Of a stretch of 64,000 nucleotides of DNA, positions 11,801-20,299 are shown piece by piece. Origin of the DNA: Aurelia coerulea (taxonomy: Eukaryota; Cnidaria; Scyphozoa; Semaeostomeae; Ulmaridae); assembly GCA_039566865.1 (NCBI GenBank), contig CM076954.1, positions 13,602,001 to 13,666,000 of the forward strand, read 5' to 3'. The translations under genes were made by a program, and so were the position numbers. Below the pieces are notes generated by a model. It made no database searches and was not told the DNA's origin. It saw only the letters and a program-made list of their open reading frames with translations. Numbering within the stretch: position 1 is the stretch's first letter; each line of letters starts with the position of its first letter.

Positions 11801-12135
11801 TATCCTTTATGATTAGATGTTATTTCCACCTTAACATTAATGATCTGTCCTTTGGTGTATTTTTTTGCAATGATCCTGTTTGCATATTCTCCAGGGGCTA
11901 CATGGGGCTGAGGTTTGCCATATGGATCGCCACATACGCCACATTTACCTCCTTGGCTCCATTGATAACCAAACCCGCCGCAGTTTAACTGGTTATCAAT
12001 GTAGTTTGGCGGATTTGAAAATCCATATCGCCACATCGAGTTCCGAGCTGGCGGATCAATTAGGCGCCCATGTCCTGATACTGAGTCCGCTGTCAGGCAT
12101 GTAATTGCAGCAACAAACAGTATCAAACAACCCAT
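2382..12135 (-). CDS. Secreted AA15-type lytic polysaccharide monooxygenase, copy A (two exons: 11548-12135 and 2382-2825)
   Basis: Joining the two exons in phase 0 gives 343 residues. Residues 1-21 are a signal peptide (hydrophobic LILFVAA core, then VSG before HGRL), so His22 becomes the mature N-terminal His of the copper histidine brace. His109 in NHKGYF is the likely second ligand and Phe199 in QETFINCAD the likely axial residue. AA15-like blocks are SMWRYGF, NCGGF, CGVCGDPY, QWRYTAGN.WG and NCADV. AA15 enzymes oxidatively cleave chitin, some also cellulose. After the catalytic domain come a Pro/Asn linker (about 225-304) and a 39-residue six-Cys tail. The 8.7-kb intron is full of transposons. 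The family assignment rests on remembered motifs, not a search. The gene looks intact. Substrate is inferred. Confidence 0.9.
2502..2741 (-). repeat. In-frame PN/PK coding minisatellite (LPMO-A linker)
   Basis: About 80 codons of alternating Pro-Asn and Pro-Lys, with single Met, Glu and Ser variants, built from a 6-bp unit (plus strand ggattc, gggttt, ggcttc) with 12- to 36-bp higher-order copies. Copy B has only about 36 codons (14428-14535). The opposite-strand reading frames here (long runs of GFGFGLGF or WIRLRIW) are shadows of this repeat. Confidence 0.9.
2826..2999. other. LPMO-A intron, 3' end shared with copy B
   Basis: The first bases upstream of the acceptor match copy B (gagatttgggaataccgtga). 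From about 2920 to 3000 the sequence instead matches B at 17645-17700 (ggttttgaag.atactgcaaaaagcacttga), which is part of an old CCGGGTGTCCC element. The middle of the ancestral intron is therefore missing or rearranged in A. Confidence 0.6.
3088..4210. mobile_element. hAT-like element nested in the 3008-5517 element
   Basis: Ends cagggccgcattta and taaatgcgtcactg are inverted repeats. It is flanked by the perfect 8-bp duplication GTCTTAGA (3080-3087 and 4211-4218). It itself contains a cagtggcgtggccagg repeat from 3430 that is related to 49357-50981. Confidence 0.85.
4800..5266. mobile_element. 467-bp hAT-like MITE, nested
   Basis: Ends cagtggcgtcgcca and tggcgacgcccctg are inverted. Perfect 8-bp target duplication CATCTCAT at 4792-4799 and 5267-5274. 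No intact coding region. Confidence 0.9.
5622..7225. mobile_element. Insertion block in LPMO-A intron, absent from copy B
   Basis: Copy B runs straight from gagcaatatcata to ggcaagatttacg (near 17797-17828), while A has this block between the same words. Within it a hAT-like element spans about 5742-6981 (ends caggggcggactggg and ccagtccgccactg; no clear duplication seen), with a further repeat at about 6280-6720 ending in ccacgccactg. The right edge is an aaat/gat microsatellite at 7185-7225. Confidence 0.6.
7256..7566. mobile_element. MITE with ggggctccgtcg-type ends
   Basis: The left end aaagggctccgtcgccaaa and right end tttggagacggagcccctt are inverted repeats. Copy B at about 17838-17845 has the flanking words joined without it (gatgttacttaaagagtattgctc), so it post-dates the duplication. 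Confidence 0.7.
7894..8316 (+). pseudogene. THAP zinc-finger gene fragment, split by a MITE
   Basis: Plus-strand ATG followed by MVNRYVAANCGNT, then, after the 174-bp insertion, SDLENG.TLH..PF, REW, KW, CLCSKHF and EDYLRRF. This is the order of a THAP domain (C2CH DNA-binding finger, found in host regulators and in P-element and Kolobok transposases). The normal first Cys at position 5 is Tyr here, so the zinc site is broken. After RRF the family pattern is lost. It lies antisense in the LPMO-A intron in a segment absent from copy B, so it probably came in with a transposon. It could instead be an exon of a relocated host THAP gene. Confidence 0.7.
7936..8109. mobile_element. 174-bp CACTA-type MITE inside the THAP fragment
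   Basis: Begins cactgcaaaaaatga and ends tatttttgcactg; the ends are inverted repeats of the CACTG type. Flanked by the 3-bp duplication ACT (7933-7935, 8110-8112). Removing it with one ACT restores the THAP frame exactly. CACTA/EnSpm elements are known for CACTA or CACTG ends and 3-bp duplications. The body has repeated tttccc motifs. Confidence 0.8.
8317..9640. other. Intron insertion of unknown origin
   Basis: Belongs to the block (about 7585-9640) that copy B lacks. It begins with the THAP region. Only short reading frames follow, and I recognise no further domain or clear ends. Confidence 0.45.
9695..10581. mobile_element. piggyBac- or Kolobok-like MITE with TTAA duplication
   Basis: The ends ccctaatcctaccgg and ccggtaggattaggg are inverted repeats, bounded by TTAA at 9695-9698 and 10578-10581. 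Sub-terminal G and C runs (9737-9757, 10552-10565) extend the symmetry. Copy B has the same flanking words, attttgtcatct, followed by a single TTAA at 17924-17927, so the empty site is visible. No transposase frame. The CCC start fits piggyBac better, but Kolobok also uses TTAA. Confidence 0.85.
10921..11506. mobile_element. Tc1/mariner-like MITE next to LPMO-A splice donor
   Basis: Ends taccgggtgtcccaaaatga and tcattttgggacacccggta are inverted repeats with TA at each edge. Subterminal sequence is shared with 36640-36854, which is the same family in shorter form. A second internal inverted repeat pairs aagaaacggcctactttcc with its complement. The right edge is only 41 bp from the exon 1 donor. 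Confidence 0.85.
11548..12135 (-). CDS. LPMO-A exon 1: signal peptide and most of the catalytic domain
   Basis: 588 nt, 196 codons, from ATG at 12135 to ...GKGPQ. The donor is CAG|GTGCGA, just as copy B has CAG|GTACGA at the same codon. The frame stays open for another 39 codons into the intron, running into a MITE, then stops. That tail (ending ...LSFI) is not part of the protein, because exon 2 restores the AA15 motif QETFxNCAD. Confidence 0.9.
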
Positions 12136-12332
12136 CTTGCTTTAACGGTCTAACCTTTGACTGGCCTAAACTTTAAATGACCTAAACTGTAAACAAGCTA
12201 AGGTTAAATGACGTTAACTTGCCACAGCCTGAACTGTGGGTTTAATGACACAGAGAAGGTATTACGTAGGCGACCTCTTCCCAGTCGGTATGCTTGCAAA
12301 CATCTAGGAGCTACTCATACATAGTGTGGTCT

Positions 12333-12339
12333 CTTTATA
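12333..12339 (-). promoter_or_regulatory. TATA box of LPMO-A
   Basis: Minus-strand TATAAAG about 200 bp upstream of the ATG. The block around it (cagctgtataaagagacc) is conserved in copy B, which supports a real core promoter. Transcription would start about 25-30 bp downstream. Confidence 0.6.
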
Positions 12340-13035
12340 CAGCTGTGGTACTGCAGAGGTGGACAGGCATGGATGCCAAATTGCGATCACAACCCATGCT
12401 CCCTGCGCTCATGCTTGCTGAATCCTGAGAAATACATTAATTAAATTTATAGACGATTTCTTATTTTCAAGAGAACAGCTGCCAAGTCACAAAATGTATC
12501 TACTGTTTAAAAAAATGCGAACGCTCCAAACCGAAAATTTCGTCTTGCGTCTATGGAATCTTCGCAATGCACATCAACTGATTTAAGGTAACCAAAGAAA
12601 AAACAAACAGGCAGAACAATTTTTCTTATCCTCTCAGCTGAGACCGAGCAGGCACCCTCCATAAACAATTCTAAACAAGGCAGTCACATTTTAAAGCTCC
12701 AGAGATAAAGATTTAAAGGGGGCCAAACGGTTAAACAGGGCATTCGTCAAATCCCTACAGTGAAACCTTTTTTCAAACAAAACTGCTATAGTTCTTATTG
12801 AATAACATTCATGAAATCAGGCTTTATAAGTTCTTAAATTTTCTCAACAAAGTTTTTAAGAAACTTCTCTCTGTTTGTGGTCAGTCTTTAAAATGTCTCT
12901 GCTTAATTCAAAACTCTTCCAAGAATCGATAGCCGTTCTAAAAAGGCTACATAGCGAACTGCAAGCCCCTAAAACCTTCACTTAGATGAATGCTATTATT
13001 ATCTATCAATAGAGTTGGCTTGTCGTTAATCGGAT
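12340..13035. other. Upstream flank of LPMO-A, conserved with copy B
   Basis: Aligns with B 18873-19410 and 21372-21583, with ordinary divergence. No exon seen. Conservation here is from the duplication and does not by itself show regulation. Confidence 0.6.
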
Positions 13036-13540
13036 GTTACTCCCCGGGGGAGGGGGGGGTACTCATATATTTTCCGTAGGGGGATGTGCCGCTGAATAAC
13101 AGGGTATCATTTTCAGGATTCCTACTCCAGGACAAGGTATAATTTTTGTATAGTTGGCTCCATGACAAGGTGCATATGTTCTATAATTGACTCCGTAATG
13201 TCGTTGTAACCCGGGGGGGGGGGGTACTTGACTTAAGTTTGTACGGGGGTGTGCCCACGAAAAATTTTTTTTACCCTGCCCTAGAATTATTCGCTCAAAA
13301 TGATAACCTGTTCTAGAAAAAATTGATGAAAAGTACACTCAAAAACATGAAATTTGACCAAAAAACCAGCCGATCTAGCAGAGTATTCCCCTTTGACATG
13401 TTTTGACAACCCGCTCTGGAAAAATTGCCTCATTTTGATACCCTGTGCTAGAAAAAATTGATGAAAACGATACCCTTAAAAACGGCACATCCCCGTCGGA
13501 CAAATATACTAAGTACCCTCCCCCCCGGGCGTTGTAAGCC
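13036..13540. repeat. G/C-run dispersed repeat between the two units
   Basis: Bounded by ccccgggggaggggggggtact and ccctcccccccgggc, with internal phrases such as gataccctgtgctagaaaaaattgatgaaaacgata split over the block. Related copies, some inverted, are at 48725-48895 and 51336-51834. The opposed G and C runs act like terminal inverted repeats. Probably a non-autonomous DNA element; the family name is unknown to me. Confidence 0.7.
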
Positions 13541-14307
13541 ATTTGCACTCCACGAGTGCTTGAAAGAGCCCGAAGATACTGAAGCTGCTCAGTCTTGTGA
13601 ATGATGTATTGTGAATTATGCATTGTGAATCATGGATAACTCCTCAAAATTAAGCTGAACCGTTTCACCTACTTCTTTCATATAAACCAATGTCTGTCCC
13701 ACATTACAGTAGTGTAATGTGAGATAGGCTATGTACTTTTGCAGCAATATTATTATCATTTCTTTCCTCGATAGGATGAATTTTTCTTTTTTTAAGTAGG
13801 TTTACTTCAGCAATTTATTCGACAATCTATTAAGTATAGTATTTGATATTTTTCTTTCTATTTTAACAGGGCGCATTGTAAACCAATTTTTTGTCAACTG
13901 ATAAAATTTAACTGGAATTTAACTAAATTTTTTGTACACACTCTGAAGAGAATATAAGTTCGAAAGGCCTAAGTGTGCTGATTTAAAGTCTTTTTTCTTT
14001 GCCTCCATCTTCTTACTAAGATTTTTGTCAACTGAATGTTTTCACCATGTAAAAGAACTTAAATGAATGAACGGCTCTCAGTTAAGCAGCGGAGTTGTAA
14101 TTCTCCAAGTTGATGGTAAACCCTTCGTAGTACGATTATTCAAAGAGTAGAAACATCTTTCTGATTCACCTGGTAGATAACACGAAGGATGAAACAAAAT
14201 CATATATCAAATTCGTTCAGAATATTTTCATTTAAATACAGAAGACAAAAAAGTTAACAGTACATGATTAATTATATCAGAGAAGAGTCTTATTTCACAA
14301 TTTCAGT

Positions 14308-14619
14308 CTAAGTGCAGGTACAATGAGATGCTGGACAGTAATTCATCGGGCAGTTTATTTGGCACCATGCATCGATTCCTATCTGACCAGCAAAGGCTCC
14401 GGCACTTCTGCAGTTCTTCCCCTGTCCAGGAGTAGGATTTGGTGGTGGATTCGGTTTTGGCGTCGGGTTGGGCTTTGGATTCGGATTTGGGTTAGGATTC
14501 GGGTTGGGATTAGGATTTGGCTTCGGATTAGGTTTTGGTTGTACTGGTGGGCTTGGACCTTGTGGTAAACTGCCGTCGCTCTCTGTGATGGTAACATCAG
14601 CACAATTGATAAAGGTTTC
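14308..14619 (-). CDS. LPMO-B exon 2: end of catalytic domain, short linker, Cys-rich tail
   Basis: Acceptor TTTTGCAG|GAAACC, 103 codons plus TAG. The reading frame extends upstream to a Met at 14751 with a hydrophobic stretch, but that part is intron, since the acceptor and the AA15 motif fix the exon start. Confidence 0.9.
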   Translation of the reverse strand, partial: ETFINCADVTITESDGSLPQGPSPPVQPKPNPKPNPNPNPNPNPNPNPKPNPTPKPNPPPNPTPGQGKNCRSAGAFAGQIGIDAWCQINCPMNYCPASHCTCT

Positions 14620-17600
14620 CTGCAAAAGAAAATATGACATTACCATATTATTTATTGGAGATTTGGGAATACCGTGACGGTTTATTGTTAAAAATATACA
14701 GCAAAAAGTAATGAAAAGAGAAATGACAACCACAGAGAACTTCACTCCCAAAATTTAAGAGTTCAAAGAAAGGAAAAAAATGTAAGGAAGAAAGTTTTAC
14801 GATAGCTTTACTGCAGTGCAAATTTGTCTCACGACGTTATAACATCATAGTATCTAATCCTTTTTAGTACTATTTTGGTTGATAAAAACCTTTTGTTTAA
14901 AAACTATCTTAAATCGTTTCTTAATTTTGAAATTACCACTGATTGCTTCAAGAAGAGTTTCTTACTAATTTGGAAGATCCTATTGAAAATTCTTGGAAGA
15001 AGTTTCTTGTAGGAACAAATCTCTTATAATAAAAAGTAGTTTCTTATAGGAAGATTTTTCTTGAGTGCAGCACTATAAAATAGCCAGCTGTAAAAAACGC
15101 GACGTTTCGAGCATATATTTTCAATGAGCATATGCTCCAAACGTTGTGTTTTGGCATCTATACTACCGGGTAAAAAAGGATCCCGTTTGGAAGGCCACTG
15201 CTCCCTGAATATCAAAGCAATGCTATTGAAAACGTTCTTGTTTCATTGCCAATACGCTCAATTAGGTTCAGTATTTTACCCGGCTTTAATCGGCCATTAC
15301 TTCTGTAGATATTGGAGATTTTTTGCAGAAAGCCCCTTCCAAATCTTACAAATACGAGTGAAAACGATGAGTAGATTTTCCTTGGTTTTCCTTCCTAAAA
15401 ATGATGACACTCACATGTATTCGTGTATCTTGTCCTCTTGGGAGAATGTATTCCCCCTGAATAGGTTATTGATACCAGGGGGAAGACTTGTTCATCCTCC
15501 CAAGAGGATAGCACGTGCCAAAGAGTGCAGAAGTCATTGCTGTAAGGCCCGTGTAAGGCAGAAAATGTTAGTGAAATTTGTTCATGATTTTGGGCACGTT
15601 TTGAAGGTTTCTTGAAGAGGCTTTCTCGAGGAAATTCCTCCTAATTTCAGTTCGGAGTGGCCGATTTCAGTCAAGTAAATCATGAAGCAGATTTGAACTT
15701 GTCTGCCACTAAATTAGATATTTGCCGATATCATCGTCTTGATATCCAGGGAGCTGTGGCCTTTCAAACAGGGGTTCTTTTCAGTGGCGTGGTGGCCGGG
15801 GGGGCCGGGGGGCACGTGCCCCCCCCAGCGGCGTGAGAAAGAGGGGGTGCCGAAGGCGCCCATCGTTTAGAGGGCGCCAAATGCCTGGAAGCTTGCTTCA
15901 CGCTAAATCGATTTAGAATGTATAAATGTGACAGAAAAAGTGTGCCAGATATTTTTGCCTCAATTTTTGATTTTGTAGGCGCCTTTTGAAGATGTTTAGA
16001 TCATAAATGAATCATAAATGTTTTTATTCGATGTGGAATCGATAACTCACTATAAACAGGTTTATAAAGTGCCTAGAGATCGTACTATCCCACTTCCAAG
16101 GCGTTTTTACTCAAGTGTGAACCAATCCTATCTAGAAAAAGTCAGTGTTGTGGCCACGAGAGGTATGGGGGTGGGGCAATTGCCCCCACTTTTGTTGATT
16201 AAGACCGCAGAGAAAAAAGCTTGGTATAGGTTGGGAAAGAATTTTCCGAGAAATGTCAAATCTTCTATTTTAGCATTGGCAAATATGGAATCAAGGGATG
16301 CATTCTAAGCCAAAGTAAAGGATGTACCTTCAAAAATTTTCCTCGTGCTCGGATCTATAGGATAACATTTATACCTTAGTTGCCTTTCTTGAACTCTGTT
16401 AGTGTGTCAGTATCAGTAGTGCTCTTCTCACTAAAAACACCTCTGCGGAGTTGCATTCTCTTTAGATTTAGAGTCCTCAATTCTATTAGTTTGACTGAGA
16501 GGACTTTTCTTACAGGTGCACGGGATTTGGGCGTGAAGAGTTTGTGGACGTGAATATCAGTTCTTGCTAACTATGTAACATAGAACGAAAATTAATCATG
16601 CAATTTTGCATCAGTTTATTTTTTAAGGTCTCTCTTCGAGATTTTATACTCTATTTCAAAGTTCTCCGCGAGAAGCGTCTTGATATTTCATTTCTTTCTC
16701 AGTTAAATTCGGAATTTTTCCCACAAGAGGCGTTTTCCAACGATAAGAAGGGCATGATTGAAAAAAATTTTCGCTCGCTCCGCTCGCACAGAGATTTGAT
16801 CACATCACCAAATTGTACGATTTTTTGTTCCAACGAGAGTGCAGAAGAAGCATCATGCTTTATTTTCAAAGCATTTCTAAAGAAGGGACCAGTCTTGAAA
16901 GCCTTGGCGCGTTGTGTAAGGGACGAGAGACAAAAGTCACAGTTTTCTAGGGGGCGTCAAAAGCCGGTTGTGCCCCCCAGCCAATTTGGAGCCACCACGC
17001 CACTGATTCTTTTCATTGACTCACCCAGTATTTCAGGGTATTATCATAGGGAGCAGTCATAAATAATTGCAGGGACCCGGGTGGAAGCAAATGAGGAGGG
17101 GTCTGAAAATTTTTAGGGTAAATTCATTGGGGTCTGAAACTTTTAGAGGAATTTATGCTGGGGTCTGAAAATAGATGTACGAAATTTTTAAATATTTTCG
17201 AAAAAAATTCAATTTTGTAGATTTTAGCTAAACTATTTGTCAATTTTCTCAAAAAAGTAGACATCAATGTTCTTTGTCTGTTAAGCTCTTTCTTCTTTCT
17301 TCGATTGAATTCTTCTTTGTTTTGTTTGATGCTTTTGTGACAGTCTGGTTCTTTTGAAGTCGTTTCGTGCTGTCAGGGGTCTGAAATTTTTTGGTGAAAA
17401 TTAGATGGGGGTCTGAAATTTTTCATGGCTAGAATGCAGGGGTCTAAAATTGTTTAGGCAAATTTTCAAAATGCTTCCACCCCCCTCCCTGTTATTAAAA
17501 ATGACAGCTCCCATAGAATAGATAGGGTACCAGGTGTCCCAAAAATACTCCTGTTTGGAGTTCTTTTTTGCTAAGTAGATGAAAGATCCAATTATTTAAC

Positions 17601-18683
17601 CAGGCATAGATGATCTCGTGATTGTTTAAAAAACTGGAAAAATTGAGCTTATTTTAGGGCAGCCTGGTTTTGAAGCATACTGCAAAAAGCACTTGATGAT
17701 TACCAGGTTAATGTTGGTGTTTGTTGAATAAGCGTCTGGTTTGGTCACAACTGTCAGAAAGAAACGCCAACTATCATTGTAGACTTGAAGGCTATTGAGC
17801 AATATCATAGCTCATAGGCAAGATTTACGATGTTACTTAAAGAGTATTGCTCTGATTAAGGTTTTCAATATGTGGTTTTATACCCTTTACGTAAGGAAAA
17901 AATTTGTCAACATTTTGTCATCTTTAAATGTATTTATGGATCACTTAAAAAAAAAACCAAAATAATAGAGATTTTATGATAGGTTTCATAATGGAAATTT
18001 GGCGATTTTTTCAAGGGGAGTACTTTTTTCGCCTACCTTGTATTTCAGCGAATATGAACAAACATTATACGTGAACGAAAACTGATTGATCGTACCTGTG
18101 GACCTTTACCAACGCCTGAGCCAGTGCTATCAGTACCCCAGTTGTTCCCTGCCGTATACCTCCATTGCATCGCACACTGCTTGCACACAAGATCCTTTGG
18201 CAGCTGCAGAGATACCATAAAAATGCCATTCATTGAACCAGCTGGGAGGTAATACCTTATTTTGTCAGTTCCTGCCATCTTCAGAGCATGATTCAGCTTT
18301 TCTTCTGTTAGCGGTGTGTTCCCGACATCGCCGATTTTGAACGTGAAGTATCCTTTATGATTAGATGTTATTTCCACCTTAACATTAATGATCTGTCCTT
18401 TGGTGTATTTTCTTGCAATAATCCCGTTTGCATATTCTCCAGGGACTACATGGGGCTGAGGTTTGCCATATGGATCGCCACATACGCCACATTTACCTCC
18501 TTGGTTCACTTGATACGCAAACCCACCGCAGTTTAACTCGTTATCGTTGTAGTTTGCCGGATTTGAAAATCCATATCGCCACATCGAGTTCCGAGCTGGC
18601 GGATCAATTAAGCGCCCATGTCCTGATACTGAGTCCGCTGTCAGGTATGTAATTGCAGCAACAAACAGTATCAAACAACCCAT
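14308..18683 (-). CDS. Secreted AA15-type lytic polysaccharide monooxygenase, copy B (two exons: 18096-18683 and 14308-14619)
   Basis: Joined in phase 0 it encodes 299 residues. Signal peptide 1-21, His22, His109 and Phe199 are as in copy A, and the Cys pairs around CGVC and VCKQC are kept. Differences from A in the catalytic part are scattered substitutions (for example NPANYNDNEL in B, NPPNYIDNQL in A), with no stop or frameshift. The linker is shorter by 44 residues. The tail ends ASHCTCT. B has an intron of 3.5 kb. Both copies lack the Cys that, as I recall, usually follows the NHKGYF.F block in animal AA15 proteins. Likely function: copper-dependent oxidation of chitin or a related polymer outside the cell. 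Confidence 0.9.
14428..14535 (-). repeat. In-frame PN/PK coding minisatellite (LPMO-B linker)
   Basis: Same 6-bp unit as in copy A but about 36 codons long, so the array changed by roughly 132 bp between paralogs without breaking the frame. Confidence 0.85.
14620..15163. other. LPMO-B intron, 3' part
   Basis: The first 60 bp match copy A; the rest is AT-rich with no recognisable element or exon. Confidence 0.5.
15164..17030. mobile_element. TA-flanked CCGGGTGAGTC-type element with a nested hAT
   Basis: Left end taccgggtaaaaaaggatccc, right end ttcattgactcacccagta. Just inside the ends, actgctccctgaatatcaaagcaat and its inverted match ttgatatccagggagctgtgg pair. The relative at 25970-26587 has both ends well kept (taccgggtgagccag, ctgactcatccggta); a third, poorer one is at 29493-30190. 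It is split by the hAT-like element at 15782-17005. Confidence 0.75.
15782..17005. mobile_element. hAT-like element nested in the LPMO-B intron
   Basis: Ends cagtggcgtggtgg and ccaccacgccactg are inverted. The 8-bp duplication is GTTCTTTT (15774-15781) and ATTCTTTT (17006-17013), one mismatch. Plus-strand frames at 16018-16308 and 16598-17062 fall largely within it; I do not recognise a transposase in them, and similar phrases (gcattctaagccaaagtaaagg) recur at 3520 and 50110. Confidence 0.8.
17049..17513. mobile_element. MITE with gggagcagtcat-type ends
   Basis: The left end gggagcagtcataaataatt and right end attaaaaatgacagctccca form inverted repeats, with TA on both sides (17047-17048, 17514-17515). 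Inside, ggggtctgaaaattttta is repeated several times in tandem-like fashion. Confidence 0.75.
17528..18042. mobile_element. Old CCGGGTGTCCC-family element in the LPMO-B intron
   Basis: Degenerate ends taccaggtgtcccaaaaatactcc and ggggagtacttttttcgcctaccttgta. The interior matches 55404-55953 in reverse (gtattgc and gcaaaaaagcac blocks). Pieces of the same element are found across the LPMO-A intron (2920-3000, 5518-5621, 7226-7255, 7567-7585, 9640-9698, about 10905), so it was present before the gene duplicated and was later broken up in A. Confidence 0.75.
18096..18683 (-). CDS. LPMO-B exon 1: signal peptide and most of the catalytic domain
   Basis: 588 nt, same length as in A, donor CAG|GTACGA. 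The ATG context (aaagcaagATGGG) is shared with A, which supports this start. Confidence 0.9.
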
Positions 18684-18865
18684 CTTGCTTTCACGGTCTA
18701 AGATTTAACTGGTCTAAACTTTAAATGACTTAAAATTTAACCAAGCTAAGGTTAAATGACGTTAACTTGCCACAGCCTGAACTGTGCGTTTAATGACACA
18801 GAGAAGGTATTACGCAGGCGACCTCTTCACACACGTCTGGAAGCTACTCATATATAGTGCGGTCT

Positions 18866-18872
18866 CTTTATA
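18866..18872 (-). promoter_or_regulatory. TATA box of LPMO-B
   Basis: TATAAAG on the minus strand, about 185 bp upstream of the ATG, in the block shared with copy A. Confidence 0.6.
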
Positions 18873-19658
18873 TAGCTGTGGTACTGCAGAGGCGGACTAG
18901 CATGGGTGCCAAGTTGCAATAACAACCCAAGCCCCCAGAAGCTCATGCTTGCTAAATCCTGAGAAAACATTAATGGATTTTATAAACGATTTCTTATTTT
19001 CAAGAAAAGAGCCGCCAAGTCACGAAATATATCTACTGTTTAAAAATTCCAAACGCTCCAAACCGTTGCATCTCATGTAATCTTCGTAATGCACACATCA
19101 ACTGATCTTAGGTCATCAAAGCAAACATCCTCAAACAGGCAGAAACTTTTTTTCTTATCCTCTTAGCTGAGACCAAGAAAGCATTCTCCTTAAACATTTT
19201 TAAACAATCCAATCTGATTTTTTGGCTCTAGAAATTTAAAGGGGAGCGACACGGTTTCGTCAAATCCCAACAGTGAAACCTTTTTCAAACAAAACTGTTG
19301 TGGTCCTTATGTTATGGATAATATTCATGAAATTAGGCTTGATAGGTTAGTTTTTCAAGAAATCTCTCTTTGTTTGACTTTAAGATGTCTCTGCTTAATT
19401 TAAAATTCAAAATGTGCTTTCTGCTCTGTAAATACAAAAAATTGTAAATATTTGAAACATTGTAAAAATCTGTCAATTTCTATATATATTTAGCTAAATA
19501 TTCTGTATTTTTTCTATTTTTTTACAAAATTTTACTTTCCTAGATAGTAGGCTTGCGTTAGCTTTTATTCTATAGCTATTGTATATATGCTTACTTTAAA
19601 TAAATCAATAATAATAATGATAATAATAATATATGAAAAACACTGTTATTTTAAAAAA

Positions 19659-19682
19659 CGTTTCGATTAAAATCTTCATCAG
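19659..19682 (-). ncRNA. Hammerhead-ribozyme-like core motif
   Basis: The minus strand reads CTGATGA, then GATT..AATC able to form stem II, then GAAAC. This is the conserved order of a hammerhead core, and Penelope-like retroelements are known to carry such motifs in their terminal repeats. I could not place a convincing stem III and cleavage site, so activity is doubtful. Confidence 0.4.
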
Positions 19683-20208
19683 TTTACTTTACAACTCCGG
19701 ACAGCCAGGTTTATATACAATGTAAATAAAATTATATTAACATAAAATTTACATAAAATCAAAATTACGATACCCTTGATACATTCCAAACTATAGACTT
19801 ACAATAATACAGACGTTTTACAGCGTAAACAAAATTAACATAAACTTATTTAGATAAAAACAAAAATACCCTAGACACATTCCAAACCATAAAATTACAA
19901 TCATACAGCCCATCTTTTAACCTTTTACCCACATGGGATTGAGAGTGTCAGCCGAAATATAAATGTTTACAAGGAAACAGGAAAACAGACGCCAGCCAGT
20001 AACCCTCCAAGGATTTGCTTAAGTTGCTAAATCCCGAATGGCCCGATGGGGAATTCCACCCCAACACCACGTGCAAATTGCACGAAGTTAACCAGCCAGC
20101 ATCTCCTCCCCCTCCCCTGAGATCTAAGTGCAATGGTAGAAGGATTAAGCGCTCCCGCAGGCAAACAAGTCCAACTCGACATCCGCTACCCTTTCATTTA
20201 GGCCCTGT

Positions 20209-20209
20209 G

Positions 20210-20241
<32 letters not shown>

Positions 20242-20290
20242 TATAATAATAATAATAGTAATAATAATAATAACGATAAGTAATAATAAC
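20209..20290. repeat. (TAA)n microsatellite
   Basis: Mostly perfect taa units, with a few tag and acg variants. It could be the A-rich 3' tail of one retroelement or the target of the next. Confidence 0.9.
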
Positions 20291-20299
20291 GATAATAAT

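Larger units (their letters stand above)
1825..13035 (-). repeat. Tandem duplication unit A (LPMO-A with flanks)
   Basis: The 3' flank (about 1825-2381), both exons, parts of the intron and the promoter flank (12136-13035) all align to unit B at about 13600-21583. The last shared block is agttggcttgtcgttaatcgg (ends near 13033 in A and 21582 in B). The left edge is less sharp than the right. Between the units lies a G/C-run repeat at 13036-13540. The unit is larger than B in its intron because A received more insertions. Confidence 0.85.

Noticed and set aside
14620..14751. Signal-peptide-like start (MGVKFSVVVISLFITF) for a short secreted protein in front of LPMO-B exon 2
   Set aside because: The copy A counterpart lacks it, the acceptor site fits better, and the join to exon 1 gives a complete LPMO.
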